Below, piece after piece: positions 22,702 to 33,057 of a stretch of 64,000 nucleotides of DNA. The stretch is from NCBI GenBank assembly GCA_944548615.1, contig OX155954.1, positions 38,883,598-38,947,597 on the forward strand, read 5' to 3'. This DNA comes from Micropterix aruncella (lineage: Eukaryota > Arthropoda > Insecta > Lepidoptera > Micropterigidae). The first letter of the stretch is position 1. Each line of letters starts with the position of its first letter. Below the pieces are notes generated by a model. That model ran no database searches, was not told the DNA's origin, and was given only the letters and a program-made list of their open reading frames with translations. The translations under genes were made by a program, and so were the position numbers.

Positions 22702-25116
22702 ATGTCGACGCCGCGTCAAACGAGCGCGGAACGGACAGAGAGCGCTAGAAGAAGCGCAAGGATTGCGGACAAAGCACGCGACAAAAGCCAGATCGACGCT
22801 CACAGGCAAGAACTACGAGCCGATCAACAAGATGCCGCAAGATCTACAATTGGGACGACGACCGCTGAGAGACCAGCCAGCAGAGCACAGTCTACCAGCA
22901 GCAGGGCGCCGTCAATGACAAGTCATCGATCGTCCAGATCAGCAACCACCACCATCAGGAGGCGACAATTGGAAGCGGAGAAGGAAGCCGCCCAGGAAAA
23001 AGCCGCAGCCGACGCCGCAGCCGCAGCAGCAGCCGCAGCCGCAGCAGCGAAAGCCGCCCAGGAAAAAGCCGCAGCCGACGCAGCAGCCGCAGCCGCAGCA
23101 GCGGAATCCGTCGCCAAACTCGCAGCCGAGACTCACCGAATCGAATCGGAACGGATCGACCGACAACTCGAACTGCGGAAACTCCTGATAGAAGCAGAGG
23201 TCGAGGAAGAGTTATATATGGACGACGACGACCAAATAAGCCGAGCCGACAGCCGAGCGGAGCGACAGAGCCGCCGACTAACGACCGGACGAACAGAGGA
23301 ATGGGTGAACGAGCGGGAATTAAGGGACGACGACGCCGCAGAAAAAACAGCGAGCGACGCCGCGTTCCAACGAGCCGTCGCGAGCGCCGTCACGCAAGCA
23401 ATCGCCGCCACCGCAGCCGCCGCCAACTCCCATCCAAGAGCCTCCTCCTACGAGCGGCAGTTAAAAGACGACGACGCCACGGACAAAAAGGCGAGCGACG
23501 CCGCGTTACAACGAGCCGTCGCGAGCGCCGTCACGAAAGCGATCGCCGATAACGCCGCAGCCGCCACCGCCAATCGACCGAGTGACACCGCCCGAGCGAG
23601 CAATTACGCCCGTCCGAGCGGCGACGTCCCGACGATGAAGAAAGAGGAAGAATGCAGCCCGCCCGACGTCTACATGATGCAGACCCGAGCGAAGATGCTG
23701 CGCAGCCTTCCCCAATTCGACGGCAGCATGCAGGAGTGGCCAATATACGCCGCACTATTCGATCAGGGGTCGACAATGTGCGGATTCACCAACGCGGACA
23801 ATCTGCTACGACTACAACAAAGCCTGCGAGGAGCCGCGCGCGAAGCAGTACGCGCGATGTTACTGGATCCCGGCAATATCCCGGAGATCCGAAGAGCGCT
23901 GGAACGCCGTTTTGGCAGACCTGGCGCTCGCATCGACGCGCTCATGCAGGAAGCACGCAGTACGCAGCAAATATTGGTGAGTGATTCGATATTTAAGTTG
24001 GTTGAGTACGGCACTACCGTTTGTAATGTCGTACATGCTTTAAAAAATATGGGTCATTCTGCGTATCTCACAAATCCACCGCTGCTAAAAGAATTAGTGA
24101 TGAAGTTGCCACAACATTTGCGGTTACAGTGGTACTCCGCCGGCCATGGACCGCATCCTACTCTTTTAGATTACGGAAACTGGTTAGAGACAATAATAGA
24201 CGCCGCCTCTCAAGAAGATCCCGTAAAAGATTATTCAAAAAATAAGTATAGTAACAATCGATCCGAGATGCCGAGCAAAAAAAGAGTTTTTGCTACAGAC
24301 ACTCAGGAGTCGACAGACGCCTGCCTAAAGTGCGGGCGAAACAATCATCTAACCCCTAAATGCCGCGAAATAGAAAAAATGACAATAAATCAACGTTGGA
24401 CATGGGTTAAGGAAAAACGCTTATGCACACGGTGTTTTAGAAAAGACCACCGCCAAGCGCAATGTAGCGTAAAAAAGCCGTGTGGGATAGAAGGTTGTAA
24501 GTGGCCTCACCACAAATTATTACATAAAAATAATGCCGCGATAAAAAATCAGCCCTCAAACGACGACCAAAATACCCCTAATACAGTAGCTAATACTTGG
24601 GACGGATCGGAAAAAATGATTCTAAGGGTAGCGCCCGTGGAACTACGGGGGCCGAAAGGCGTTATAAAAGCACTAGCGTTATGCGATGAAGGATCTTCAA
24701 TCACATTAATAGATCAGAGCATAACGGATAAAATAGGAGTACACGGGGAAATTAGCCCCTTAAATTTAGTAGGCGCCTCGGGCATGTCAGTTGCGAACGC
24801 GACAACGCAGCGAATAGACTGTAAGATCCGACCGCTGAAAGGTAAAAAATATTATGATTTGCGTAACGCCAGGACCATAAAACAGCTGGATTTACCAGCA
24901 CAAAAATTCTGTGCTAAATCTATGCTAATTAAATGGCCTCATTTAGCCGACATACCGTTTTGCGACTTTGAAGGAGCACCGCAAATTCTAATAGGAATAG
25001 ATCATTATGACTTAATCATTCCCAGAACAATAAAAACCGGTCCCCCGAAAGCTCCGATAGCAACCTATTGCCGACTTGGTTGGACATTAGGGGGAGGGGG
25101 GGGGGGGGGGCGGTGA
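22702..25116 (+). CDS. BEL/Pao Gag and aspartic protease
   Basis: 804 codons starting at the first ATG after the primer site. Residues 1-100 are basic; about 85-135 hold Ala/Lys-rich repeats (AAAAAA with QEKAAADA) that look like a helical region, and a second repeated segment (DDDA-KKASDAA-QRAVASAVT) lies near 205-300. The capsid-like part (LRSLPQFDG.MQEWPIYAALFD to LLKELVMKLP) follows. Two C-x2-C-x4-H-x4-C zinc knuckles start at residues 541 and 575. The protease is at about 650-790 with the active site CDEGSS (Asp 662) and ILIGIDHYDLI. The frame ends in a run of Gly coded by a 14-G homopolymer directly before the stop. In BEL elements gag and pol are normally one frame, so the stop is probably caused by G-run slippage. 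Codon use is GC-rich in the repeats and AT-rich later. Confidence 0.9.
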   Translation: MSTPRQTSAERTESARRSARIADKARDKSQIDAHRQELRADQQDAARSTIGTTTAERPASRAQSTSSRAPSMTSHRSSRSATTTIRRRQLEAEKEAAQEKAAADAAAAAAAAAAAAKAAQEKAAADAAAAAAAAESVAKLAAETHRIESERIDRQLELRKLLIEAEVEEELYMDDDDQISRADSRAERQSRRLTTGRTEEWVNERELRDDDAAEKTASDAAFQRAVASAVTQAIAATAAAANSHPRASSYERQLKDDDATDKKASDAALQRAVASAVTKAIADNAAAATANRPSDTARASNYARPSGDVPTMKKEEECSPPDVYMMQTRAKMLRSLPQFDGSMQEWPIYAALFDQGSTMCGFTNADNLLRLQQSLRGAAREAVRAMLLDPGNIPEIRRALERRFGRPGARIDALMQEARSTQQILVSDSIFKLVEYGTTVCNVVHALKNMGHSAYLTNPPLLKELVMKLPQHLRLQWYSAGHGPHPTLLDYGNWLETIIDAASQEDPVKDYSKNKYSNNRSEMPSKKRVFATDTQESTDACLKCGRNNHLTPKCREIEKMTINQRWTWVKEKRLCTRCFRKDHRQAQCSVKKPCGIEGCKWPHHKLLHKNNAAIKNQPSNDDQNTPNTVANTWDGSEKMILRVAPVELRGPKGVIKALALCDEGSSITLIDQSITDKIGVHGEISPLNLVGASGMSVANATTQRIDCKIRPLKGKKYYDLRNARTIKQLDLPAQKFCAKSMLIKWPHLADIPFCDFEGAPQILIGIDHYDLIIPRTIKTGPPKAPIATYCRLGWTLGGGGGGGR

Positions 25117-25117
25117 T
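25085..25117 (+). other. Poly-G tract with frame change between protease and pol
   Basis: GGGGGAGGGGGGGGGGGGGGCGGTGA: protease is read in one frame and the next pol segment (CRAVNHLRNAGSNQ..) in another. A length change in this run explains the break; a programmed shift or an assembly error cannot be excluded. Confidence 0.75.
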
Positions 25118-27091
25118 TTGTCTACTTGCCGCGCCGTAAACCACTTACGGAATGCGGGCTCAAACCAAAGGATGGACGACATCATCCGGTCGTATTTCGA
25201 AGTAAAAGAAGTAGGAACGCACGTACGCGCCCCTAAGGCCGTTACGAACGCGCGATCCGAAATGCTTGTCCACGACACGAAAAAACAAGAAGGCAATCGT
25301 TGGAGCACCGGTCTGCTACGGAAAAGCGACCAGGTAACGTTGCCAGACAGTTGCGAGATGGCGAAAGAACGGTCAAATTCCACAGAGAATAAGTTGCTTA
25401 ACAACCAGCCGTTAGCCACTCAAAAATGCGACATAAAAAATAATTTTGTTAAAAAAGAATATGTATCGAAATTAAATCTAGGGGAATCAACCGCGGACGA
25501 TGAATCTCCATCGTCAGAATATGGTCAGGACGAAGAACGTCGACCGGTAAACATAATGACCTCGATAAAAACTATTTCACTAATCGAGACAAAACGATTC
25601 TCACGCCTAGAACGGTTACGTCGTACAGTAGCATGGATATTTCGATTCGTACAACGCTGCAAACGCAGCGGCGAAAAAACAAAACATTTAACCCCACAAG
25701 AACTTGCTTGCGCGGACCTCTACCTGATTCGGGTTTCGCAGCAACAAGATTTCAGCGAGGAAATTTCATTATTAAAAATTAATAAAGAATTACCAAAAAA
25801 CAGCAGGATAAGAAACCTAAATGCATACCTGGATACGAATAGGATCCTGCGAGTAGGCGGTCGCATACAAAATTTAGCCGGTGTCGCCCCCGAGGTAAAA
25901 CAACCCGCAATACTGGACGCGCGTAGTCATTACACCCAGTTGTTGATGAAATGGCAGCACGAGCAAGCCGGTCACAAAGGCCGTGAATGGGTTTGTAATG
26001 AACTACGACAGCGTTATTGGGTATTGCGACTCCGGGGAGCGATTCGAAAAATCACTCGCGACTGCCGAAAATGCCAGATTGACAGAGCGAAGCCAATTCC
26101 ACCCAAAATGGCGGTCTTACCGGACATCAGATTGGCTCATCACATACGACCGTTCACCAATATCGGAGCCGACATATTCGGGCCGATAGAAGTCACCGTT
26201 GGAAGACACCGGGAAAAACGGTACGGTATGCTTTTCTGTTGTATGAGTAGTCGAGCCGTCCACATAGAAATCGTCCATTCACTATCAACAGACAGCACAA
26301 TGATGGCAATAAAGCGACTATGCGCACGCAGAGGGACACCGTCCGTAATATTTTCCGATAACGGAACGAACTTTCACGGGAGCAATAACGAGTTGAAACG
26401 GGCACTGCAAGATGTCAATTTTGATGACGTAAGTTCACAATGCGCTATGAAGGAAATAGAATGGAGATTCAACACTCCGACAGCCCCCCATATGGGAGGT
26501 TTTTATGAGAGATTGATTCAATCCATAAAAAAAGCTCTCTCCATCACTTTAAAGGAAAAAGCTCCTCGCGACGAGACATTATTAACGTTAATGGCAGAGG
26601 CTGAACATTCGGTAAATTCTCGCCCGTTAACCCATGTTTCACTCGACAGCCAAGACGACGAAAGTCTTACGCCAAATCACTTCTTGATTGGTTCGTCATC
26701 AGGTCGACTCAACATAGGCGTAATTGACAACGACAATCTTTGCCTCAAAAAACAGTGGCAAAAAGCCCAAATAATGGCAAACCATTTTTGGTCGAGATTC
26801 GTACGCGAATATCTCCCGACGCTGGCGACGAGACCAAAATGGCACGACGCGGTAAAACCCGTCCAGATAGGAGACATAGTCATCCTTGTGGACGCGGACC
26901 TACCCAGAAATACTTGGCTCCGAGGGCGAATAGAGCAAGTACATACCGCTCCCGATAAGCAAGTACGTTCAGTAACGATCTGCTGTCGCGGAAAGTCGTA
27001 CAAAAGACCAGTACATAAAGTGGCAGTAATCTATTCTCCCCACCAAGAGGAAGTGAGAACAACAATTTCACCTCCCGAAGAAGAGGAGTGA
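25118..27091 (+). CDS. BEL/Pao Pol remnant: pre-RT segment plus integrase
   Basis: 657 codons. Residues 1-125 match the start of BEL pol (CRAVNHLRNAG, DDIIRSYFEVKEVG, GNRWSTGLLRK, NFVKKEYVSKLN). At about residue 128 (STADDESP) the protein jumps to the region after RNase H (KRFSRLERLRRTVAWIFRF). No RT palm (Y-x-D-D) and no RNase H motif exist. The integrase is complete in outline: zinc-binding H281, H286, C316, C319; catalytic Asp 352 (GADIFGP), Asp 414 (FSDNGTNF) and Glu 464 (HMGGFYERL); then a C-terminal DNA-binding part with LRGRIEQV. About 2 kb of pol is missing compared with typical BEL/Pao elements. The listed start codon is simply the first Met after the G run; a native protein would be a Gag-Pol fusion. 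Confidence 0.9.
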   Translation: MSTCRAVNHLRNAGSNQRMDDIIRSYFEVKEVGTHVRAPKAVTNARSEMLVHDTKKQEGNRWSTGLLRKSDQVTLPDSCEMAKERSNSTENKLLNNQPLATQKCDIKNNFVKKEYVSKLNLGESTADDESPSSEYGQDEERRPVNIMTSIKTISLIETKRFSRLERLRRTVAWIFRFVQRCKRSGEKTKHLTPQELACADLYLIRVSQQQDFSEEISLLKINKELPKNSRIRNLNAYLDTNRILRVGGRIQNLAGVAPEVKQPAILDARSHYTQLLMKWQHEQAGHKGREWVCNELRQRYWVLRLRGAIRKITRDCRKCQIDRAKPIPPKMAVLPDIRLAHHIRPFTNIGADIFGPIEVTVGRHREKRYGMLFCCMSSRAVHIEIVHSLSTDSTMMAIKRLCARRGTPSVIFSDNGTNFHGSNNELKRALQDVNFDDVSSQCAMKEIEWRFNTPTAPHMGGFYERLIQSIKKALSITLKEKAPRDETLLTLMAEAEHSVNSRPLTHVSLDSQDDESLTPNHFLIGSSSGRLNIGVIDNDNLCLKKQWQKAQIMANHFWSRFVREYLPTLATRPKWHDAVKPVQIGDIVILVDADLPRNTWLRGRIEQVHTAPDKQVRSVTICCRGKSYKRPVHKVAVIYSPHQEEVRTTISPPEEEE

Positions 27092-27110
27092 GGAGAAACA
27101 CTTGTCTCAC

Positions 27111-27121
27111 GGAGAGGGGGA
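27111..27121 (+). other. Polypurine tract of BEL/Pao element
   Basis: GGAGAGGGGGA directly before the 3' LTR TG. It is the plus-strand primer in LTR retrotransposons. Confidence 0.85.
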
Positions 27122-28342
27122 TGTTGCGGGAAGAAAGATGAAATATCGGGCAGGCATGATGATGATAAACATCACAACAAATATTGTGTCGTCATGCCTA
27201 AAATTCCGAGCGCATCAAAAATCCCCAACCAACAAATATTATTTATGGCAGTAAGTGCACTTAGCACACAATATCGGTATAGCCGGATTAGCTCCACTAA
27301 AAGCGGGGGCTAATGGTTTTTAAACTAAAAGTGGAATATTTACAAGCGAAACGCCAAAAATTTCGAAATTACACGTCAACCCGAAAACAAACCTCGCTCG
27401 CAAACAAAGGAAACGTCGGAAATATCCCAGCACGTGCATTTAAAACGGGTAATAAAAACTCACCCTAAATACACCGCCGGCAAAAAGGATTAGGCAACCC
27501 CGCCGCCGATTGTAAAATCGACCCTCCCCGCCAGCCAGGTAGGTACAAAGAATGACTCATATTTTGGGAAGCGCCAGCATAAATATTGGATCACAAAAAA
27601 TCCACAAAATTGCTGCCATAAAAATGTCTAAATGTTTAGAATAATATAATTTAATTTTTAGACTTTGTCCGAGCCAAATCGGCCAATAACTGGTGAAGAT
27701 ATGTAAATTCAACCTAAAATAGGACATAGCAATAAATTATGATTATTAAAAGATAAATGTAAAATAATCATAAGTTAATATAAGTTAGAGTTTAAGGTCG
27801 TATGTACACCCTTAACTTTAGTAAAATAGAAGGCAATAATATTATATTAAACTTCACAAAACGACATACAATAGTACGCCGGCCGACAACCACTTGCGGG
27901 GCGGGGAACAAACCTCCCCCACCACGCGGCCGACGGCGGCGGTGTACCTATATAATGGAGGGCACCCGCCGATACCAACCAGATCATTTTTCGAGCGTGT
28001 CTTGGAGATCATTATTAGCGTGCCTTGCGACAGGCCATTTTCGAGCGTGCTTTGTAAATTCGTAACTAGTGTAATAGACTTCATTTTTAAAGTAAATAAA
28101 AATCTTTAATGGCTTAGAAGCTTTTAAAAACATCAAAATTATTATTTTTTATTAACAATACAAACCTCGAGTGCAAGTCCCGGAAATACTACCTACAGCG
28201 GATTAGACACGACCCGAGCGACGTTAAAGAAGAGGATTTCGCCAAACGCCGCCCGACGTCACCTTTGGCCTTACAACCCGGAGGGTTGAGTCTGTTTGTA
28301 GGCCACACGTGGGAAAGCCCCACAACTTGGAAAGCCTCCACA
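27122..28342 (+). repeat. BEL/Pao 3' LTR
   Basis: 1,221 bp, same length as the 5' LTR and about 99.75% identical. It is followed by the target duplication ATTAA and the rest of the Jockey LINE. Frames of 87, 76 and 71 codons appear in both LTRs and are only LTR sequence. Confidence 0.95.
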
Positions 28343-30357
28343 ATTAATTCTGCCTTAAGCGGTTTCTATCGAATTCTGGCTAGGGTAATAGATCTTTATG
28401 TGCCAACGAAATTGGTGTGGGCATCCAAATATCCCCTTGGTATATGGCTTCATTAATTAATATTACCAAGGAGAAGTATCGATACCATCAAAGGTTTAAA
28501 CGGTTTCACAACCCGCTTGACTACAACAAATTTTCCCTGTTGAGGTCCAGGCAGAAACTTATAAACAGGGATTGCTATGCAATGTACATTAAAAAAATTG
28601 AAAAAAATATTCTTAGCAATCCGAAGTCCTTCTGGTCTTATGCCAAATCCCTCCGGAAGTCCGACTCTGTCCCTAAAAGAGTAACGTACTTAGGTAGTGT
28701 CTCTGCGTCAGGGGAGGAAGTGTGTAATATGTTTTGTAAGTATTTTGAATCCGTGTTTGAACCGATTTCCGCTAGTCCTAGTACTTCTGCTCATATCGAA
28801 TGCCATGGTAGTAGTATCTCGTCTATTGAAATCACTGAAGAATTGGTGAAGGAGTATATTAGCAAGCTCGATCTCAATAAAAGTGCTGGACCAGACGGTA
28901 TCCCACCTTTGTTTATAATTCGCTGCGGTCATACTTTGGCCTTGCCGCTTACCTTACTTTTCAAGAGGTCGGTTTGTTATGGCACCTTTCCCGACGAGTG
29001 GAAGCAAGCTTTTGTTACACCGGTATACAAATCAGGTTCGAAAATTGATGTTACTAACTATCGTCCTATTTCCAAACTCTCCATCATCAGTAAGCTATTT
29101 GAAAAAATAGTTTACGATCAATTATATGCGGCAACTACTCATTGTATTCTACCCCAACAGCATGGATTTAGATCTGGCAGGTCTACGGTATCTAATCTTA
29201 CTTTGTTTACGAGTTTCCTGTCGCTTCAAATGAGTAAACGCAATCAAGTGGATGCTATTTATACTGACTTCAGCAAAGCTTTTGACAAGGTGGACCATAC
29301 TAATCTTATCTCAAAATTAAGTGCCGTTGGAATTCACGGTGATTTACTACGTTGGTTTGCATCGTACATACAAAATCGTTGCCAGCGTGTGGTTATTGGA
29401 GGATTTAAGTCCGACTGGACAAGTATATCCTCGGGTGTGCCACAGGGTAGCATTTTAGGGCCCCTTCTATTTACACTTTATATCAATGACATAAATACCT
29501 GTTTTAAATTTTGTAAGTTTTTACTTTTTGCTGACGATATGAAAATGTACGCACCTGTTAATTCCCTTGACGACTGTCAATTGGTCCAGGATGATCTAGA
29601 TAGACTATCTCTTTATTGCGCCTCGAATCGTTTATTCCTGAATGCTGCGAAATGTGCTACCGTTAGTTTTACGCGGAAAAACAATGTTCTACCATTTATT
29701 TATACTGTCAATGGTTTCTCGATAACCAAGAAAAACGCAATCCGGGATCTAGGTGTTCTTTTAGATAGTAAGTTATTATATAACTCCCACATAGATAACA
29801 TCACGAAAAAAGCATATAGTATGTTAGGTTTCGTACTTCGAACTTCAACACATTTCGCAGTTAAAAATTCTCTATTACTCTTGTACTACGCTTTCGTCCG
29901 GAGTCACCTCGAATATGCTTCTCAAATATGGTCTCCTAGTTATAATGTTCACATAAAGAGAATTGAACGTATTCAAAATATGTTCCTGAAACATTTGAAT
30001 TATCGCTCCTTCTTGTCCTTTCCCAATCACAACGAAGCAGCTGCCTTTCATGGGCTTCAATCCTTACAATCAAGAAGAAAATGCGCAGACGTGGTGTTTT
30101 TCCATAAAATATTGGCAGGTTATATTGATTGTTCTGATCTTCTTGGAATGATATCTTTCCGTGTACCATCGCGACTCACTCGCCAAACGGAGTTATTCCA
30201 CCTTCCGCAGGTTAGTACTAATTATGCACAAAACTGTTTCATGTATAGGGTATGTAAAATTTGTAATACGCAGCTCGGCGATGTTGACGTATTCAATACG
30301 TCATCATTCGCTCTTAAGAAAGCAATTATTAATGATGGTATTGATCGCAATATATAA
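28343..30357 (+). pseudogene. LINE ORF2, reverse transcriptase and C terminus
   Basis: Continues the endonuclease frame after the LTR element (NSALSGFYRILARVIDLYVP). At 28433-28436 a C run is one base short and the frame changes; from there it is open to 30357. RT motifs in order: SAGPDGIPPLFI, NYRPISKLSIISKLFEKIV, GFRSGRSTVSNL, YTDFSKAFDKVD (Asp about residue 284 of the 3' frame), GVPQGSILGPLLF, FADD (373-374) and RDLGVLLDSKL. The C-terminal region LEYASQIWSPSY.. and HLPQVSTNYAQN follows. All three catalytic aspartates are present, so only a frameshift and the insertion inactivate it. Confidence 0.88.
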
Positions 30358-30668
30358 TATATAATAAATAATATTTATTCAAGAATATCTTTAAATGATA
30401 TGTATGTCTATATTATGGAACGTGTCTTTACATAAAATTTTATTTACCTTTACAACTCCTTTCTTCCCAGTTCCCACCTGTCCCTATGAGTGTTAGTTAA
30501 TTCTTCAAAAAAAATATATTGTTGTGTTTAAATTATGAATGTTTAAGTGGAAACATGTAATTAGCTTTATTTTTTTTAACTTAATAATTCTGTAACAAAT
30601 TTATTGTAACAGCTGTATGTTTCCTTAAAAATAATAAAATTAAAATAAAAAAAATAAAAAATTAAAAA
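30358..30668 (+). other. 3' UTR and tail of the Jockey LINE
   Basis: AT-rich non-coding end with GGAAACATGTAATTAGC and TGTATGTTTCC in inverted arrangement, then AAAAATAATAAAATTAAAATAAA. No gene. Confidence 0.7.
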
Positions 30669-30846
30669 ACATTACAAATAGGATAAATACGAATTACCGC
30701 GTGAAGTTTGTTGCACCCAAGGTTTCGGCGATGTTGCAACCGCCGTTGTCCGGGTATTGACAGCACCTCAGTCTCTCCTGGACAACGACGGTTGCAACCT
30801 CGCTGAAACGTCGGGTTCTAAAAAAATCACGCGGCACAATCGTTTT
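30669..30846 (+). repeat. rep-D, right piece, foldback structure
   Basis: Arms 30697-30751 and 30780-30834 are imperfect inverted copies (GGTTTCGGCGATGTTGCAAC against GTTGCAACCTCGCTGAAACG), outer parts CCGCGTGA/TCACGCGG. Related copies lie at 34244-34381 and 57612-57700. Rep-D looks like a non-autonomous foldback or MITE-like repeat; no coding capacity. Confidence 0.65.
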
Positions 30847-30956
30847 TAACACGCTTATATTAGATTTACTTGTGTGTATTAATCTATCAATGTAACGGAA
30901 TCTTTCAAGTCGAATTTCAACCACTTCTGATAGTTGTATCAACATGACCATCTAGC

Positions 30957-30990
30957 TCAGGGTTTCCCAACCTTTTTGCATGGTGCCCCC
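30957..30990 (+). mobile_element. hAT-like left terminus
   Basis: CAGGGTTTCCCAACCTTTTTGCATGGTGCCCCC is a typical hAT end. The partner end with an 8-bp duplication was not found, so the limits of this element are unknown. Confidence 0.5.
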
Positions 30991-31457
30991 TGGATTATAA
31001 AAAAAGAATCATGCCCCTAAAATATTGCCTGCAGGCAATAAGGTCGCCTTTTCTTAAGAATAAAGAGTTTTAAGCTATTGCATAGCTTTTATCGCGGGCC
31101 TAGGCCAGCGCGGCGACCGAATGAAGAAATTTCTTAACGAAAATTAATTATTTTAAACTGATAATTACGTCTAAACAAGTACTGCTTACGATTCGAAAAA
31201 AATATATGTTAAACAAGAACATTTTATTAATATTCTTAGCTTTGAATATTTTAGATTTTGTTTATATTACATAGTGTAATTAATTTGTGAAATTAGGTCT
31301 AACCGAACACAAAAACGACTACTACGCAAATACTATCTGGCGTATTATTATGAAACCTGTACCATTTTAAAGATAATTTAATTATCTATCTTTTTATCTA
31401 CGATTTTTTTCGAGTAATGCGGTTTTTTTGCTTTATCTAATAAAAAATTCGTGCGCG

Positions 31458-31551
31458 GCGCTCTATCGGAAGACGTTTAAATTATTCCGAATCATTTGCT
31501 ACCGCAGCCGCAAATGATTCGGAATAATTTCAACGTTTTCCGATAGAGCGC
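31458..31551. repeat. Long palindrome, 42-bp arms
   Basis: Arms 31458-31499 and 31510-31551 pair at 40 of 42 positions around a 10-base spacer. They begin GCGCTCTATCGGAA and meet at CATTTGC. Flanks hold GCTATTGCATAGC (31074) and GCTATGCAATAGC (31626), which are also mutually inverted. Confidence 0.9.
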
Positions 31552-32093
31552 AGTTATCTGATATCAGAAAAAATAAAATAAATGAAATAAATAAATAATT
31601 ATAATTGCATAAGTTGTTAAAAATGCTATGCAATAGCTTTACCGCGGCAGTCCCCGAGTGCCACGCGTATTATTTTTTTTAATTTTATTTGTATTATGTA
31701 CCTAAACAAATGCTAGAAAAAGCGCCCCACTTATTTACATTCAAATAATATAGTTTATTAAAAACATGGCTTACACTAAGTCCCTTCCGGGGTAAAAAGT
31801 GATGACAGAGTGGTTAACCCTTTAATTTGCGAAGTAGAAACTCGCCCGTACCGTTTCCAACGGGAAACCGTCGAGCGTGAAATTGGCGTGAATCCATAAG
31901 TTATAAACCACTATACGGATCATAAAAAGAAGAACTGTAAAATGATCGTATTGAATATGATTTTTTTAACTGCCAATTAGACATTTTGCCGTAGGTAGGC
32001 GATCGTCCCGAGCGGGACGTTACACATTGGAGGGGCTTTTTGGAGCGGATATTTTTTTCTTTTTAGTGAAGTTCTTACAAAAGCGTGTTTTTT

Positions 32094-32455
32094 ATTTTTG
32101 AAATTTTTATTTTATTATTTTATTGATACAGTCCTAATCGCTGAGCGAATGAAGTGGAAATGCACACGCTTGGGTCTGAAAAGGCAGCTGAGCGGCATCC
32201 GGCCATAACAAATAAAATTAATATTCATAACGTGACGTTGTATTACCTACTAGGAGGGTCACTAGGCAGTGCTCCATTTTCCAAAGATCCGGAGAGATAA
32301 TAAGCGGACCTTTCTGTTGTCAGTTACTCGCCAGGGCATATTTAAAATGGAATTAAGTTATGGAAATCGGTTTATACGTGTATGAAAAAGTGTATTAACG
32401 CTAACGGGAAATGTTTTGAGAAACAATAAATTGATTTTTGGCCATTTATTGCATT
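32094..32455. other. No gene seen
   Basis: About 360 bases of mixed sequence without a recognised feature. Confidence 0.4.
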
Positions 32456-33057
32456 TATTTCCCGGCCCACCAGGAGGGAAAATGTATTGTGAACGCACAA
32501 AATATTTTTTTTTCTGAGATGAAGACGGATATATACATTTCACCCCCCGCCACCCCCCTAGCCATTATGACAATTTTCAGACTGGAATCTGTCTGTGTGG
32601 CTGTGTGTGTATTCCTCAACGATAACACCCAAACGCTTCATCCGATTGAGCTAAATTTACCATGCAGGCATTTTTTGGTCATAGCAAATATTGAAAATAG
32701 ACATTCGACCTTCGACCTTCCGCCTCTCCCCCCCCCCCCCCCCCTACAAACGATTAAGACAAATCGGGGTGGGGCGATTTCAATCATAACCACAACCACG
32801 CGCTCCAGTCATACTTAAAAATCGAAATATTGGACTTCGAGACTTGAAATTCGGTACACAGATGCGTCGATGGGCCGAAATTATTTGTGAAATTTTGGTT
32901 GGAATATCTCTTATACAAGCGACACAAATATTTTTTAAATTCCGCCGTATTTGGGAAAATTCTACATCATATTGGAAAATAGATATTTTAATGGATTTCT
33001 ACCATGGAAATACTACGAAAATACTATTGGTGCTTGTCGGGAAAGTCAGGGTGACAC
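32456..33057 (-). mobile_element. rep-B copy, nearly complete
   Basis: A 602-bp copy in minus orientation. Left end TTTCCCGG..GAGGGAAAATGTATTGTGAACGCAC is the complement of the GTGCGTTCGCAATACTTTTC end. The core has CGCTTCATCCGATTGAGCTA, a 16-C run at 32728-32744 and GACTTGAAATTCGGTACACAGATGC. The right TIR is CTTGTCGGGAAAGTCAGGGTGACAC (33033-33057). The 107-codon frame at 32844 is repeat sequence. Confidence 0.75.

Larger units (their letters stand above)
21364..28342 (+). mobile_element. BEL/Pao LTR retrotransposon lacking RT and RNase H
   Basis: 6,979 bp, with two 1,221-bp LTRs that differ at three positions (seen by direct alignment), 5-bp duplication ATTAA (21359-21363 and 28343-28347), a tRNA-Tyr-type primer site and a polypurine tract. 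Internal order: gag with two zinc knuckles, aspartic protease, short pre-RT segment, integrase. The whole RT-RNase H part of pol is absent, although the frame stays open through the junction. The near-identical LTRs indicate a recent insertion, so this copy was most likely reverse transcribed by another element's enzymes. It is the youngest layer of the nest. Confidence 0.93.
20189..30668 (+). mobile_element. Jockey-like LINE, split by a BEL/Pao element
   Basis: A non-LTR retrotransposon of about 3.5 kb once the LTR element is subtracted. It lies in rep-D with a short duplication ACATT (20184-20188 and 30669-30673) and ends in an A/T-rich AATAAAATTAAAATAAAA tail. It carries endonuclease and RT but no ORF1, so it is either 5'-truncated or of a family without one. 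The coding frame is broken by the BEL/Pao insertion at 21363 and by a one-base loss in a C run at 28433-28436. Confidence 0.85.
30845..32093 (+). mobile_element. rep-C copy 3, with later insertions
   Basis: Rep-C termini TTTAACACGCTTATATTAGA (30845) and CAAAAGCGTGTTTTTT (32078-32093) face each other 1.25 kb apart. The first 100 bases (GATTTACTTGTGTGTATTAA, GAATTTCAACCACTTC) are rep-C-like. The interior holds a hAT-like terminus at 30956 and a long palindrome, so the extra length comes from insertions. Confidence 0.45.

Noticed and set aside
22923..23784. Ala/Gly/Ser-rich frames on the minus strand opposite gag
   Set aside because: Shadows of the GC-rich Ala repeats in the BEL/Pao gag frame; no independent signal.
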